DNA of 64,000 bases. Source: Flavobacterium sp. N502540. GTDB lineage: Bacteria > Bacteroidota > Bacteroidia > Flavobacteriales > Flavobacteriaceae. Shown one piece after another: positions 18,157 to 27,244 of the stretch (positions are counted from its first letter, which is position 1; each line of letters starts with the position of its first letter). Location of the stretch: the NCBI RefSeq assembly GCF_025947365.1, contig NZ_CP110012.1, positions 930,001 through 994,000 of the forward strand. The letters are read 5' to 3'. The position numbers were made by a program, and so were the translations under genes. Below the pieces are notes generated by a model. That model saw only the letters and a program-made list of their open reading frames with translations. It was not told the DNA's origin and did not search any database.

Positions 18157-18767
18157 TAGAATTTTTCTATAAAATTTTTCAGAAGTCTGAGACCATTTTT
18201 TTGGCTAAGTTCGGGGTGAAATTGGACTCCTACTATATTGTTGTATTCAAAACTTGCAATAAAATCTGAATCGTAGTGACAATGCGATTGGCCTATATCA
18301 TGCTCACTAACCATTTTGTAACTATGGGTAAAATAAAAATCAGATTCAAAAGGTATGCCTTCATATAATTTTGACTTAGAATCTGTTTTTATCTGGTTAA
18401 ATCCAACATGTGGAACTTTTAAATCTGTATTATCAAACTTTATACAATGCCCATTAACAAACCCCAGTCCTGCTGTAAAACCATCTTCTGTACTTGAAGT
18501 ACCCAAAAGTTGCATTCCCAAACAAATTCCTATTAAAGGTTTGTTTCCTTTTACAGCAATTTCTTCAAGATTCTTATCTAAATGATTCTCCTTTATCTGT
18601 ATCATTGCTTTCCTGAATGATCCAACCCCCGGAAGAATAATTTTATCGGCGCTATCAAGTACTTTATAATCTGCGGAAATTACAATATCGTTAACCCCTA
18701 AATAGTTTAAAGTACTTACAATAGATTTGATATTTCCCATGCCGTAATCGGCTATCACAATTTTCAT
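18156..18767 (-). CDS. HisH-like glutamine amidotransferase subunit for sugar amidation
   Basis: A 203-residue class-I glutaminase. The catalytic triad is visible: Cys82 in GICLGMQ, and His184 and Glu186 in QFHPEL. The N-terminal IADYGMGNIKSI is the HisH signature. It overlaps the amidotransferase gene by four bases and hisF-like by one. This context, with an N-acetyl sugar amidotransferase instead of other his genes, assigns it to acetamidino-sugar synthesis. It should release ammonia from glutamine for transfer through the HisF-like barrel. Confidence 0.88.
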   Translation of the reverse strand: MKIVIADYGMGNIKSIVSTLNYLGVNDIVISADYKVLDSADKIILPGVGSFRKAMIQIKENHLDKNLEEIAVKGNKPLIGICLGMQLLGTSSTEDGFTAGLGFVNGHCIKFDNTDLKVPHVGFNQIKTDSKSKLYEGIPFESDFYFTHSYKMVSEHDIGQSHCHYDSDFIASFEYNNIVGVQFHPELSQKNGLRLLKNFIEKF

Positions 18768-19909
18768 ATCGTAAAATCTTCTCCTGGAGTAAATTTAGGT
18801 GACCAGATACCGTCTATTTTCTCAAATAAATCTTTATTTGCATACTTATCTAAAACAGCATCAAATTCTTCTTTGGTCATTTTATAATAATCTAAAAAGA
18901 CATCTATTAAATCATGAGGATAAGCATTATCATACATTTTTACAAGGTTTAATGCCTGATCTCTCGTCATAGACCCTCTTCTTATTTCTATACCGGCATC
19001 TTGAGTTGCTCTTCCAAAACCAAATTTCAAATACATCAAATACGCATGTAATGTATATAAAGCCTGATCATTTTGCGAAAAATTAGTAAATGTGTCTACA
19101 CTTCCTTCTTCTTTTTCAATTAATCCACAGTGTTCTTTTGCCACAACATAATTACGATAAGAATCCCAAGCTTCAAAATAGGACCAGTGCGTAAAAGAAA
19201 GTCCAATTTGTGAAACTTCTTCGTCAGTAGGAAATTTAAAAAATGCTAAATCAGCTTCAGAAATATCACCATCTGCTCTAATTCTGTCAAAAACTATCTG
19301 ATGTCCTCCTTCTAAATATATTTTCTTCATATATTCGATATCGTACAATGGGTTATTTTTACTTTCGGTAGAACCACCATATTCAACTTCACCGTCTTCA
19401 CCATAAAACATCAGTGGTATTTTAAAATTTGCTGCTGTTTTAATACAAGCTGTCATAATAGCAATTAGCCATCCGTAATACGGGAAACCTTTTTCAATAA
19501 AACCGTACTTATTAAGCCTGTCTAATACTACCGGATTGGGAGATATATGAATATGATCATACCCCGATTGAATAAAGTTAAAAAGATTTTGATCCCCAAT
19601 TGGCAGCGATAAAGCTGGACGCACAGTAACAGCTAATGGATTCATACCATACTTATGCTTTAACATATATGCCACATAAGAACCATCTTTTCCACCACTA
19701 ACTGGAACTATACAATCAAAATTTCCATTAGTAGATTTATATTTTGTAATTAATTCATCCAGTTGCTTTTGTCTATGCGACCAATCGATTTGTTTTTTCT
19801 CTTCCATCCATTGACAAGCATTACACCAACCTCTATGATCAAATGTAATTCTAGGTCTCGTTGACATGTTTAAACAATTCTTACACCACGTTATTCTATT
19901 TTCACTCAT
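18764..19909 (-). CDS. N-acetyl sugar amidotransferase (WbpG/PseA family)
   Basis: A 381-residue ATP-pyrophosphatase-type enzyme that turns an N-acetyl group into an acetamidino group. A zinc-type motif Cys9-x2-Cys12 and Cys29-x2-Cys32 precedes the PP-loop SGGKDG (71-76). MFYGEDGEVEYGG is a family block. Orthologues work with HisH/HisF on pseudaminic or legionaminic acid or on aminuronic acids. Here the whole legionaminic pathway lies immediately upstream, so the probable product is an acetamidino-legionaminic acid. The exact substrate is inferred from neighbours. Confidence 0.87.
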   Translation of the reverse strand: MSENRITWCKNCLNMSTRPRITFDHRGWCNACQWMEEKKQIDWSHRQKQLDELITKYKSTNGNFDCIVPVSGGKDGSYVAYMLKHKYGMNPLAVTVRPALSLPIGDQNLFNFIQSGYDHIHISPNPVVLDRLNKYGFIEKGFPYYGWLIAIMTACIKTAANFKIPLMFYGEDGEVEYGGSTESKNNPLYDIEYMKKIYLEGGHQIVFDRIRADGDISEADLAFFKFPTDEEVSQIGLSFTHWSYFEAWDSYRNYVVAKEHCGLIEKEEGSVDTFTNFSQNDQALYTLHAYLMYLKFGFGRATQDAGIEIRRGSMTRDQALNLVKMYDNAYPHDLIDVFLDYYKMTKEEFDAVLDKYANKDLFEKIDGIWSPKFTPGEDFTI

Positions 19910-19938
19910 TACTATTACTTTTTATACTTTGATTTATA

Positions 19939-20682
19939 TTAAATGGCTGTCCAGCCTCCATCGACAATTAAATTCTGTCCCGTGATATATTGCGAATCAT
20001 CAGAAAGTAAAAAGGCTACTGTTGGAGCAATATCTTCTGGTGTTCCTAATCTTCTCATCGGAACTTTTTTACAATAATTATTTACAAAAACTTCATTTTG
20101 GTTATCAAAAATTCCTCCTGGAGAAACAGTATTAACTCTAACTTGCTGTGGTCCAAAATAAGAAGCTACATATCTTGTAAAATTTACTAATGCGCCCTTT
20201 ATTGCAGAATAGGCCGCTGGCATTGTCATTGTTGTTCCTTCGTAAACATTAAAATCTGCACCTACAACTCCATAAATAGAAGCCATATTGATTATGCTCC
20301 CCATTTTTTGTTTGGCCATTGATGAGGCTACTTTTTGTGTTAAATAGAAATAGCTATTTAATTGCCAATCCACATTTTGTTTCCACGATTCAAAAAGGAT
20401 ATCTTCAAATTTATTCCCCCAATCTTTTGTTCTGGGATAAGCATTATTTACAAGCCCATCAATCTTTTTATATTTTTCTAAAACTATTTCTAGTGCACTG
20501 TCGATCGAAGCAGTATCAGTTATATCGCAATAAACATTTGATAAATCTTCATTAGTATCATGATTAATTTCAAAATTAATACAAAAAGCCCCTTCAGAAA
20601 TTAAACGATTAACAATCGCCTTACCTAACAGACCATTGCCTCCTGTAATTATAATTATCTTATTTTTTAATCTGTTATTCAT
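19939..20682 (-). CDS. ptmA: Short-chain dehydrogenase, PtmA-like (legionaminic acid locus)
   Basis: A 247-residue classical SDR. Cofactor site GGNGLLGKAI (residues 14-23), NNAYPR in the NNAG position, catalytic Ser in NMASIYGVVG, YxxxK in AAYSAIKGALVN, and the C-terminal SPGGIFDNQ and YITGQNLIVDGGW of the family. In Campylobacter an SDR of this type (PtmA) lies in the legionaminic acid cluster and was reported to act in making the amino-sugar precursor. It overlaps the preceding oxidoreductase gene by eight bases. Confidence 0.78.
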   Translation of the reverse strand: MNNRLKNKIIIITGGNGLLGKAIVNRLISEGAFCINFEINHDTNEDLSNVYCDITDTASIDSALEIVLEKYKKIDGLVNNAYPRTKDWGNKFEDILFESWKQNVDWQLNSYFYLTQKVASSMAKQKMGSIINMASIYGVVGADFNVYEGTTMTMPAAYSAIKGALVNFTRYVASYFGPQQVRVNTVSPGGIFDNQNEVFVNNYCKKVPMRRLGTPEDIAPTVAFLLSDDSQYITGQNLIVDGGWTAI

Positions 20683-21598
20683 CTTTTAATACAATTTTTA
20701 ATATTTCTACAGATTCTCTCAAAGAATTCATAGGTATTACATTTTCATTTAAGCAATTGATAAAATAATCTAATTGATCAACGTAAGTGTTTTTAATTTC
20801 AAAGTTTGGAGCTTCAAAAACACATATTTTATCATCATTTAAAATGCGGCTATTAATTAAATCAACTTCTAAAATCTCATTATCAAAAACAATTTCAATT
20901 ACTCTCTTTGATTTTTTTCTGTAATAATTTAATATAACGCTAGCTGTAAAAGTATCATACTCTAGTATATAGTTAGCATAATCGATCGCATCAATATTTA
21001 GGCTTGACACATTTCTAAGAGTCGAGCTACTGTTTTTAGGTAATCCAAATAGCCAACTGACATAATCTAATTCATGGAACAAATCTAAATGTACTCCACC
21101 TCCCATAGAGGCATTAGCACTATAAATTTTTCTAAAATCTACATTAGGTCGCCAATCTGGTAAATATGAACCACAATAAACATTAACTTCATTAATCTTT
21201 AAACTTTCATTAATTAACTTATTTTTCAGAAATGTAATACACGGATGAAATCTTAAATTACAAGCTACATAAGTAGTCAGTTTTCTATTCTCTATTAAAT
21301 TAATTAATTGCGCTACATTTTCTAACGTATGTACAGCCGGCTTCTCAATAAATAAGGGAATATTAAGTTTTGCCAACTTTTCTATAAATTGAAAATGCAA
21401 ATTAGTTGGATTTGAAATAATTGCAAAATTAAAAGAAAAACTTAAATCTTCGAGATCATAAATATTTTCAATTCCTTCTTCAGCTTTTGAACTTATATCT
21501 GATCTTAGTGCATAAATAGACGCACCTATTTTTAAACTTTTTAAAACGGTAATGTGTTTTCTAGCAATTGATCCTAAACCGACAATCAATATCTTCAT
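20675..21598 (-). CDS. Gfo/Idh/MocA-family oxidoreductase
   Basis: A 307-residue NAD(P)-dependent oxidoreductase. N-terminal GLGSIARKHITVL forms the Rossmann motif; FIEKPAVHTLENV is the EKP catalytic-lysine block (EKP near residues 89-91). MGGGVHLDLFHELDYVSWLFG carries the conserved His of the substrate domain. It sits between the CMP-sugar synthetase and ptmA, the place held by ptmF in the Campylobacter jejuni cluster as I recall it, though the orders of ptmB and ptmF differ. The role in precursor formation is likely, the reaction unsettled. Confidence 0.75.
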   Translation of the reverse strand: MKILIVGLGSIARKHITVLKSLKIGASIYALRSDISSKAEEGIENIYDLEDLSFSFNFAIISNPTNLHFQFIEKLAKLNIPLFIEKPAVHTLENVAQLINLIENRKLTTYVACNLRFHPCITFLKNKLINESLKINEVNVYCGSYLPDWRPNVDFRKIYSANASMGGGVHLDLFHELDYVSWLFGLPKNSSSTLRNVSSLNIDAIDYANYILEYDTFTASVILNYYRKKSKRVIEIVFDNEILEVDLINSRILNDDKICVFEAPNFEIKNTYVDQLDYFINCLNENVIPMNSLRESVEILKIVLKDE

Positions 21599-22317
21599 AA
21601 CTCAAAATCAAGTTTGTTAGTTTGAAGAAGATACTCCATAAATAAAAAATCTATTGGATGATCTAAATCAAAACATATATGATCCATTTCATATATCAAC
21701 GATTTATCTGTAATTGCACTCTTTGACCCAGATTCGAAAAAAGATCTTCTGTACCAATAAAATGAAGCATTTAGTTCAAATACTTTTGGGGCAGATTGAC
21801 GTGTCATTACACTTCCGTCCGGATTTGTTTTCACTAATGAATAAAACCCATCTGCATTTTTTTCAACCATGTTAAAATAAGGACTTCGAGCGGCGGGATT
21901 AACTGAGAATAAGTTTAATGCTTCAGTATTTACAAGCATTACATCTAATGAATTTGTTATATCGCTTAACGTCCGTAATGGAGACGTTACATCTAAATCT
22001 AAAACAAAATCATACTTCTCTTCAATTAGGGATTCCTCATAAAGCAACAAATCTTTAATTGTGTCAATTTTTCCCGCTGTATCTGTGGCCAGATCATCTG
22101 GTCTTTTATATTCTGTAAAAATGCCAAATGACTCTGCAGTCATTTTAATCGCCTCATCATCAGTAGATAAAGCTACTTTTACGTCAAACTTTTCTCCTAT
22201 TTTCTTTGTTAAATCAATAGAATAACCTATCAAAGATTTACCATTAATATTTTTTATATTTTTACCTGGTATTCCTTTAGAGCCACCTCTAGCACAAATA
22301 GTTATTAATATTTTCAT
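21595..22317 (-). CDS. legF: CMP-nonulosonate (CMP-legionaminic acid) cytidylyltransferase, NeuA/LegF-like
   Basis: Activates the nonulosonic acid with CTP. The 240-residue protein has the ARGGSKGIPGKNIKNINGKSL nucleotide-binding signature, KVALSTDDEAIK, and VLDLDVTSPLRT with the metal-binding Asp. It overlaps the downstream oxidoreductase by four bases. It corresponds to PtmB/LegF of Campylobacter. That the substrate is legionaminic rather than N-acetylneuraminic or pseudaminic acid follows from LegB/LegC/LegG/PtmE context, not from this protein alone. Confidence 0.88.
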   Translation of the reverse strand: MKILITICARGGSKGIPGKNIKNINGKSLIGYSIDLTKKIGEKFDVKVALSTDDEAIKMTAESFGIFTEYKRPDDLATDTAGKIDTIKDLLLYEESLIEEKYDFVLDLDVTSPLRTLSDITNSLDVMLVNTEALNLFSVNPAARSPYFNMVEKNADGFYSLVKTNPDGSVMTRQSAPKVFELNASFYWYRRSFFESGSKSAITDKSLIYEMDHICFDLDHPIDFLFMEYLLQTNKLDFEL

Positions 22318-22318
22318 T

Positions 22319-23365
22319 CTAAAATTTTATATTATGAATATCTATATGAGCTTTCTCAAAATCTTCATGTTTACCAACATCTAGCCAATAACCTGAAAAT
22401 GGAAATGAAATTACTTTTAGATTATTTTTAATCAATTCTTCCATAAGATCGGTAGCATTAAAAAAGGTTTCTTTTGGAATGAATTTTAACATCTCTTTTT
22501 TCATCAAATAAATACCTCCGTTAGAATAATACGTATAAATAGGTTTTTCTTTGAAGCTTTTTACAGCTCCATCCTTTGTTTCTAATACCGCATAAGGAAC
22601 GTTCACCTGATAAGGAATTGTTAATACTGCCAAATCTGCATTTTGCTTAATAAACTCAAGAAAAAATTGTTCATAATCAATATTAGTAAGCAGATCAGAA
22701 TTCGTTACCAAAATATAATCATGCTCAAAGTTTTTTATCTGAGAGACTGCACCAATAGTACCTAAAGGTTCATTTTCCCAAACGTATTCTATTTTAATGT
22801 TCTTATTTTCACCTTTCCCAAAATGATTTTCTATTTGCTCACCTAAATACTTTACTGAGACCCAAAAATCATCAATCCCAAATAAAGCCAAACGATCTAA
22901 ATTATGTTCCATAATTGCTTTATCGCCTACTTTAAGAAGTGGTTTCGGAACGGTATCTGTTAATGGTTGTAATCTTTGCCCTCTTCCACCAGCCATGATT
23001 ACTGCATCAATAGGCAAATATGATCTGATTTTTCTAAAATTTATAACATTTACAACTTTACGACTTTCATCAACAACGGGAACTATTCGAAAGTCACCTT
23101 CACGGTATTCAATGATTTTAACAAGATTATTCTCGCCTTTAATTATATATCTTGGATTATCTTGAATAATTTCATCAACAATACAATCTATTGTAAACCC
23201 TTTTAGTAAACCACGTCTAACATCTCCATCCGTCAATGCGCCGATTAACTTGTCCTCACTATCCACTACAAAAAGTATAGCATCTTGCGATAACTCATTG
23301 AACTGGATCAGAGCTTGTTTTATTTTACTTCCTGCAAGAATTAAATGGTCTTTGTAAACTCTCAT
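22319..23365 (-). CDS. ptmE: CBS-domain nucleotidyltransferase, PtmE-like (glucosamine-1-phosphate guanylyltransferase)
   Basis: A two-part 348-residue protein. Residues 1-115 form a CBS pair (VVDSEDKLIGALTDGDVRRGLLKG is the typical CBS strand-turn). From residue 120 comes an NTP-transferase domain with MAGGRGQRLQPLTDTVPKPLL (124-144) and YILVTNSDLLT. In Campylobacter, PtmE with this layout makes the GDP-linked precursor of legionaminic acid. The CBS part may sense adenosine nucleotides; that is family knowledge. It overlaps legG by four bases. Confidence 0.87.
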   Translation of the reverse strand: MRVYKDHLILAGSKIKQALIQFNELSQDAILFVVDSEDKLIGALTDGDVRRGLLKGFTIDCIVDEIIQDNPRYIIKGENNLVKIIEYREGDFRIVPVVDESRKVVNVINFRKIRSYLPIDAVIMAGGRGQRLQPLTDTVPKPLLKVGDKAIMEHNLDRLALFGIDDFWVSVKYLGEQIENHFGKGENKNIKIEYVWENEPLGTIGAVSQIKNFEHDYILVTNSDLLTNIDYEQFFLEFIKQNADLAVLTIPYQVNVPYAVLETKDGAVKSFKEKPIYTYYSNGGIYLMKKEMLKFIPKETFFNATDLMEELIKNNLKVISFPFSGYWLDVGKHEDFEKAHIDIHNIKF

Positions 23366-24465
23366 AAAAATTCTTTAATGATTTTAATTATCTTATCTAC
23401 TGCATCTGATTTAAAATAAATATTCTCGCCCTTATAAGAATCTAAATCTATAGCTTTATGAACTGAAGAAACGATTGCTTTTTCTTCAAAATCACAATTT
23501 ATAATATTACTGCTTTGCGCTCTACCTTTTTGTCTATCTCCAACATTAACAACATACTTATTAAATGAAGCCGCTTCTAATATTCCACTTGAGGTATTAC
23601 CTAATAATACTTTCGCATAATACATTGCTGAAAAATAATTTGCTTTTCCAAAATTTTCAATCAACAAAATTCTATCAGACGCTTCTTCTTTTAACTTTTC
23701 AATTGCTTCTCTATAAATTGATCCCTGAGTATCTGCATTAGGCATTGTAATTACAATGAATTTATTCTTTGAAATTTCTTTTAAAGCATTTTTCATCTCC
23801 TGAGCATATTTAACATTATCTCTCGTCGACATCGTTTCAGGATGAAATGTTACCAGAATAAAATCGTTATCTTTTATATCAAACTTCTCAAAAAAGATTT
23901 TTCTGTTAATAGGATCAAAGTTTTCTATATTATTTAAGCTCAATGAGCCTGTAGTAAATATATTTTCTGAACAATCTATCAGACTTTGAACTCTTTGACT
24001 GAATACATCTGTAGCAGTAAAATGAAGAATTGATGCTAACGAAATTTGATGACGATAAATATTGTCGATTGCACCTAAAGTAGTTTCACCTCCATGCACA
24101 TGTGCAAATTTAACTCCAAAAGGGATACCTGCCTGTACTGCAGCACTCATTTCAAAACGATCACCTAAACAAAATACTAAGTCATAGTTATGATTCTCCC
24201 AAAAATCTGCAAATTTCAAAACTGTTAAACCATAAGATGAAGCAATAGCTTCTTGGTCATCGTTTGAAATTAAAGATGATATTGTATGTATACAGCTGTA
24301 TCCGTCTTTCTCAATATCTTTCAAAGTATATCCGTGATTTCTGGATAAGTGAGTTCCAAAAGCAATGATGTCCATTTCAAAAAATGGATCGTTCTTAATT
24401 TTATGTAGTAAAGGAAGATATATCCCGTAATCAGCTCTTGAACTTGTTAAAACTCCTATTTTCAT
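23362..24465 (-). CDS. legG: Nucleotide-sugar 2-epimerase, hydrolysing (NeuC/LegG)
   Basis: A 367-residue GT-B-like epimerase that inverts C2 and releases the nucleotide, giving the 6-deoxy-ManNAc-type substrate for the synthase. Signature segments are TSSRADYGIYLPLL, GDRFEMSAAVQAGIPFGVKFAHVHGGETT and GNTSSGILEAASF. It overlaps legI and ptmE by four bases each, which ties three pathway steps together translationally. Expected substrate is GDP-2,4-diacetamido-2,4,6-trideoxyglucose, by analogy. Confidence 0.9.
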   Translation of the reverse strand: MKIGVLTSSRADYGIYLPLLHKIKNDPFFEMDIIAFGTHLSRNHGYTLKDIEKDGYSCIHTISSLISNDDQEAIASSYGLTVLKFADFWENHNYDLVFCLGDRFEMSAAVQAGIPFGVKFAHVHGGETTLGAIDNIYRHQISLASILHFTATDVFSQRVQSLIDCSENIFTTGSLSLNNIENFDPINRKIFFEKFDIKDNDFILVTFHPETMSTRDNVKYAQEMKNALKEISKNKFIVITMPNADTQGSIYREAIEKLKEEASDRILLIENFGKANYFSAMYYAKVLLGNTSSGILEAASFNKYVVNVGDRQKGRAQSSNIINCDFEEKAIVSSVHKAIDLDSYKGENIYFKSDAVDKIIKIIKEFL

Positions 24466-25484
24466 TGAATATCCGAAAGTAAAAGTTTATCAAACTTGGT
24501 TTTATCCACAACTAATTTCTTTCCAATAATATCCTCCCAATCCATCGGAGAAATTCCATCTCCAGGCCTTAATGCGATAAGATCATCATCAGTTAGAACA
24601 TGCTCTTTTGGTAAATTTTTATTTAAATGAATACTTTTTCTTGCTATAGCAATATTCACTGTTTCGCTTTCACTAGGAACTTTTTCTCCATTCCCGCTAA
24701 TAGCTAATTCAATATTACGAATCGTTCTAACCATTTCCTTCAATTCATATGGTTCTAACGAAGCGACATGATCTGGCCCTGGCAAAGTTCTATCTAATGT
24801 GAAATGTTTTTCTATTATTTGTGCTCCTAAAGCTACTGCCGCAATTGGAACTTCTATACCTAAAGTATGATCTGAATATCCAACATTAACCCCAAATTTA
24901 TCTTTTATAGACAACATTGCTTTAAGATTAACATCCTTCATTGGAGTTGGATATTGTGTATTGCAATGCAAAATTGAAACCATTTCTTTCTTAAGTCCAA
25001 ATTTAATCAGAACATTTAAGGCTTCTTCAATTTCATCTTGAGAACACATACCTGTCGACATAATAACAGGTTTACCACATAAAGCTACTGCTTTTAAATA
25101 AGGATAATTCGTTATTTCTCCACTAGGAATTTTAAAAAATGAAAGCCCTAAATCATTTAAATAGTTTACTCCGTCCACATCAAATGCAGTCGAGAAAAAA
25201 TTAATATTCCTTTCTGAACAATAGGACATTAATTCTAAATGATCTTCATGACTTAACTCTAAGTTTTTCAGCATTGCATACTGAGAGTCATCACCATCAT
25301 TAATATTAACACTTTGATACTCTGCTTTTTTAGCAGATTTACTCACTAAACTGTCAGCTTTAAAAGTTTGAAATTTCACATAATCAACTCCTGCATCAAC
25401 GGCAACATCGATTAACTTTTTTGCTATTTGAATATCGCCATTATGGTTTACTCCAGCTTCAGCTATAATAATTACTTTACTCAT
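24462..25484 (-). CDS. legI: Nonulosonic acid synthase (NeuB/LegI)
   Basis: Condenses phosphoenolpyruvate with a ManNAc-like sugar to form the nine-carbon acid. The 340-residue protein has a TIM barrel (IIAEAGVNHNGDIQIAKKLID, VDYVKFQTFKAD, GYSDHTLGIEVPIAAVALGA, IIEKHFTLDR) and a C-terminal antifreeze-like SAF domain from about residue 285 (ARKSIHLNKNLPKEH). Length and motifs agree with NeuB-type enzymes. The neighbouring genes indicate legionaminic acid. Confidence 0.93.
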   Translation of the reverse strand: MSKVIIIAEAGVNHNGDIQIAKKLIDVAVDAGVDYVKFQTFKADSLVSKSAKKAEYQSVNINDGDDSQYAMLKNLELSHEDHLELMSYCSERNINFFSTAFDVDGVNYLNDLGLSFFKIPSGEITNYPYLKAVALCGKPVIMSTGMCSQDEIEEALNVLIKFGLKKEMVSILHCNTQYPTPMKDVNLKAMLSIKDKFGVNVGYSDHTLGIEVPIAAVALGAQIIEKHFTLDRTLPGPDHVASLEPYELKEMVRTIRNIELAISGNGEKVPSESETVNIAIARKSIHLNKNLPKEHVLTDDDLIALRPGDGISPMDWEDIIGKKLVVDKTKFDKLLLSDIQ

Positions 25485-25486
25485 AT

Positions 25487-26110
25487 CTAAATTATTCTAC
25501 CCGGATTCCCAACAACTTTTTTTCCGTCTGGTATATTTGTTATTATAACAGATCCAGCTCCAATAACAACATCATGACCAATAGTAATCCCCTGTTTTAC
25601 AACAGCATTAGCACCAACAAAACTTCTTTCACCGATATTTACATTTCCTGCCAAAACTGCCCCCGGACCAATATGTACAGCATCTTGTAAAACACATTCA
25701 TGTTCAATTATACATCCTGTATTTAAAATTACATTTTTTCCAACTTTTGCAAGTGAATTAACTGATACATTTTTATTGATAAAAGTACCATCACTTATTG
25801 TAGCATTTTTAGAAATGTGAGCTGTTTTGTGTATAATTGTTTGAAGTACTTTTCCTCTTTCTTCAATAAGTTTAGCGATTCTATGTCTTAGTACATTATC
25901 TCCAATTGCGAGTACAAAAGGAATTTCTTTAGACCATCCAATAAAATCAATTTCATTTTCGAAGCCTAAATAAACTAAATCGAAAGGATTAAAACTGGCT
26001 TCTTCTTTATCTGAATAACCGACAATCTTATAATCATTGTCTAAAACAGTTTCAGCAACCACATAAGCATGGCCCGAATATCCAACAAGAATTATCGATT
26101 TATCTAACAC
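25487..26110 (-). CDS. legH: NeuD/PglD-type acetyltransferase, probable LegH
   Basis: A 207-residue acetyltransferase. An N-terminal Rossmann-like PglD subdomain (ILVGYSGHAYVVAETV, then YSDKEE) is followed by hexapeptide coils (ISDGTFINKNVSVNSLAKVGKNVILNTGCIIEHECVLQD). The catalytic-type His is in IIEHE. It acetylates the 4-amino group made by LegC, so its place between legC and legI is consistent. It overlaps legC by 11 bases. Confidence 0.85.
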   Translation of the reverse strand: MLDKSIILVGYSGHAYVVAETVLDNDYKIVGYSDKEEASFNPFDLVYLGFENEIDFIGWSKEIPFVLAIGDNVLRHRIAKLIEERGKVLQTIIHKTAHISKNATISDGTFINKNVSVNSLAKVGKNVILNTGCIIEHECVLQDAVHIGPGAVLAGNVNIGERSFVGANAVVKQGITIGHDVVIGAGSVIITNIPDGKKVVGNPGRII

Positions 26111-27242
26111 TACTAGGAATATTTACAATTCTCTCTTCTAAAAACTCTGCATTAATTTGTCTATCTCTTTGACAGTCTACGTACATAGGCAAACGATACA
26201 TTAACTGCCATATTGGTCTAGTCATTACAGAATTTTCATTTGTGCTTTTCAAAAATAAATCTCTTTCAATTTTATTTTCCAATTCAACGCACATCAACCA
26301 ATAATTAGCTTCCGTATTGGGAGTTTCTGTTCTAAATTTTATTCCATTTGAAGCAAAAAAAGATTTATATTCAGTTGCTAATCTTCTTTTATTCGTCAAA
26401 AAATCATCCAGTTGCTCCAATTGAGCACAAGCTAGAGCCGCATTTAGATTTGGCATTCTAAAATTATACCCCATTTCATCATGAACATATTCATATAGAT
26501 GTGGAATTTTTGCCGTAGTCGTCAAGTATTTACCTTTTTCACCTAATTCTGAATCATTCGTAACAATAGCACCACCACCTCCACAGGTTACAATTTTATT
26601 TCCATTAAATGAAAAAGCACTCAGTTTTCCGAAACTTCCTGTTGGTTTTCCTTTATATTTACTTCCTAATGATTCTGCTGCATCTTCAAGCACCGGAATC
26701 TTCCAAGAATTACAAATTTCTATCAATTCATCTAGATGAACGGGAAAACCAAAAGTGTGCATCGGTAAACAAGCACTAATCCTTTTTCCTGTTTTTTTAT
26801 TATAACAGCCATCTTCTCTTAAATCTCCAAATTCTTGCAGAAAAAGTGCTACAGCATCTGGCGATAATCCCATAGTATCTAAATCAACATCTAAAAAAAC
26901 AGGTGTAGCATTTTGATATGCTATAGCATTGGCGGTAGCAACGAAAGTTAAAGCCTGCGTGAGTACCTCATCACCAGCTTTTACACCTATTAAACGCAAA
27001 CTAACTTGAATTGCAGCTGTACCATTTACAACAGCAACTGCTTTCTTTGTTCCAGTAATATTTTGCATCATCATCTCAAACTGGTCAACATATGCACCAA
27101 CTGATGACACAAAAGTAGAATCTATTGTTTCTAACAAATATTTCTTTTCGTTACCTCCAAAATGCGGAACATGTAGAGGTATAAAGTTTTCTGTATTATA
27201 TTGCTCTTTTATAAAAGATATCGTTTCATTAATAGCCTTCAT
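26100..27242 (-). CDS. legC: 4-keto-sugar aminotransferase LegC-like (DegT family)
   Basis: A 380-residue PLP enzyme aminating the 4-keto product of LegB. PLP contacts are in EDAAESLGSKYKGKPTG and the lysine in SFNGNKIVTCGGGGA; the N-terminal IPLHVPHFGGNEKKYLLETID and SVGAYVDQFE match the LegC subgroup as I know it. It begins two bases after legB ends, so the two are coupled. The C-terminus (NIPSSVR) is intact. Confidence 0.88.
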   Translation of the reverse strand: MKAINETISFIKEQYNTENFIPLHVPHFGGNEKKYLLETIDSTFVSSVGAYVDQFEMMMQNITGTKKAVAVVNGTAAIQVSLRLIGVKAGDEVLTQALTFVATANAIAYQNATPVFLDVDLDTMGLSPDAVALFLQEFGDLREDGCYNKKTGKRISACLPMHTFGFPVHLDELIEICNSWKIPVLEDAAESLGSKYKGKPTGSFGKLSAFSFNGNKIVTCGGGGAIVTNDSELGEKGKYLTTTAKIPHLYEYVHDEMGYNFRMPNLNAALACAQLEQLDDFLTNKRRLATEYKSFFASNGIKFRTETPNTEANYWLMCVELENKIERDLFLKSTNENSVMTRPIWQLMYRLPMYVDCQRDRQINAEFLEERIVNIPSSVR

Positions 27243-27244
27243 AA

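Noticed and set aside
18156..18767. hisH/hisF as part of a histidine operon
   Set aside because: No other his genes are present, the HisF copy lacks Asp11, and an N-acetyl sugar amidotransferase overlaps hisH; assigned to sugar amidation instead.
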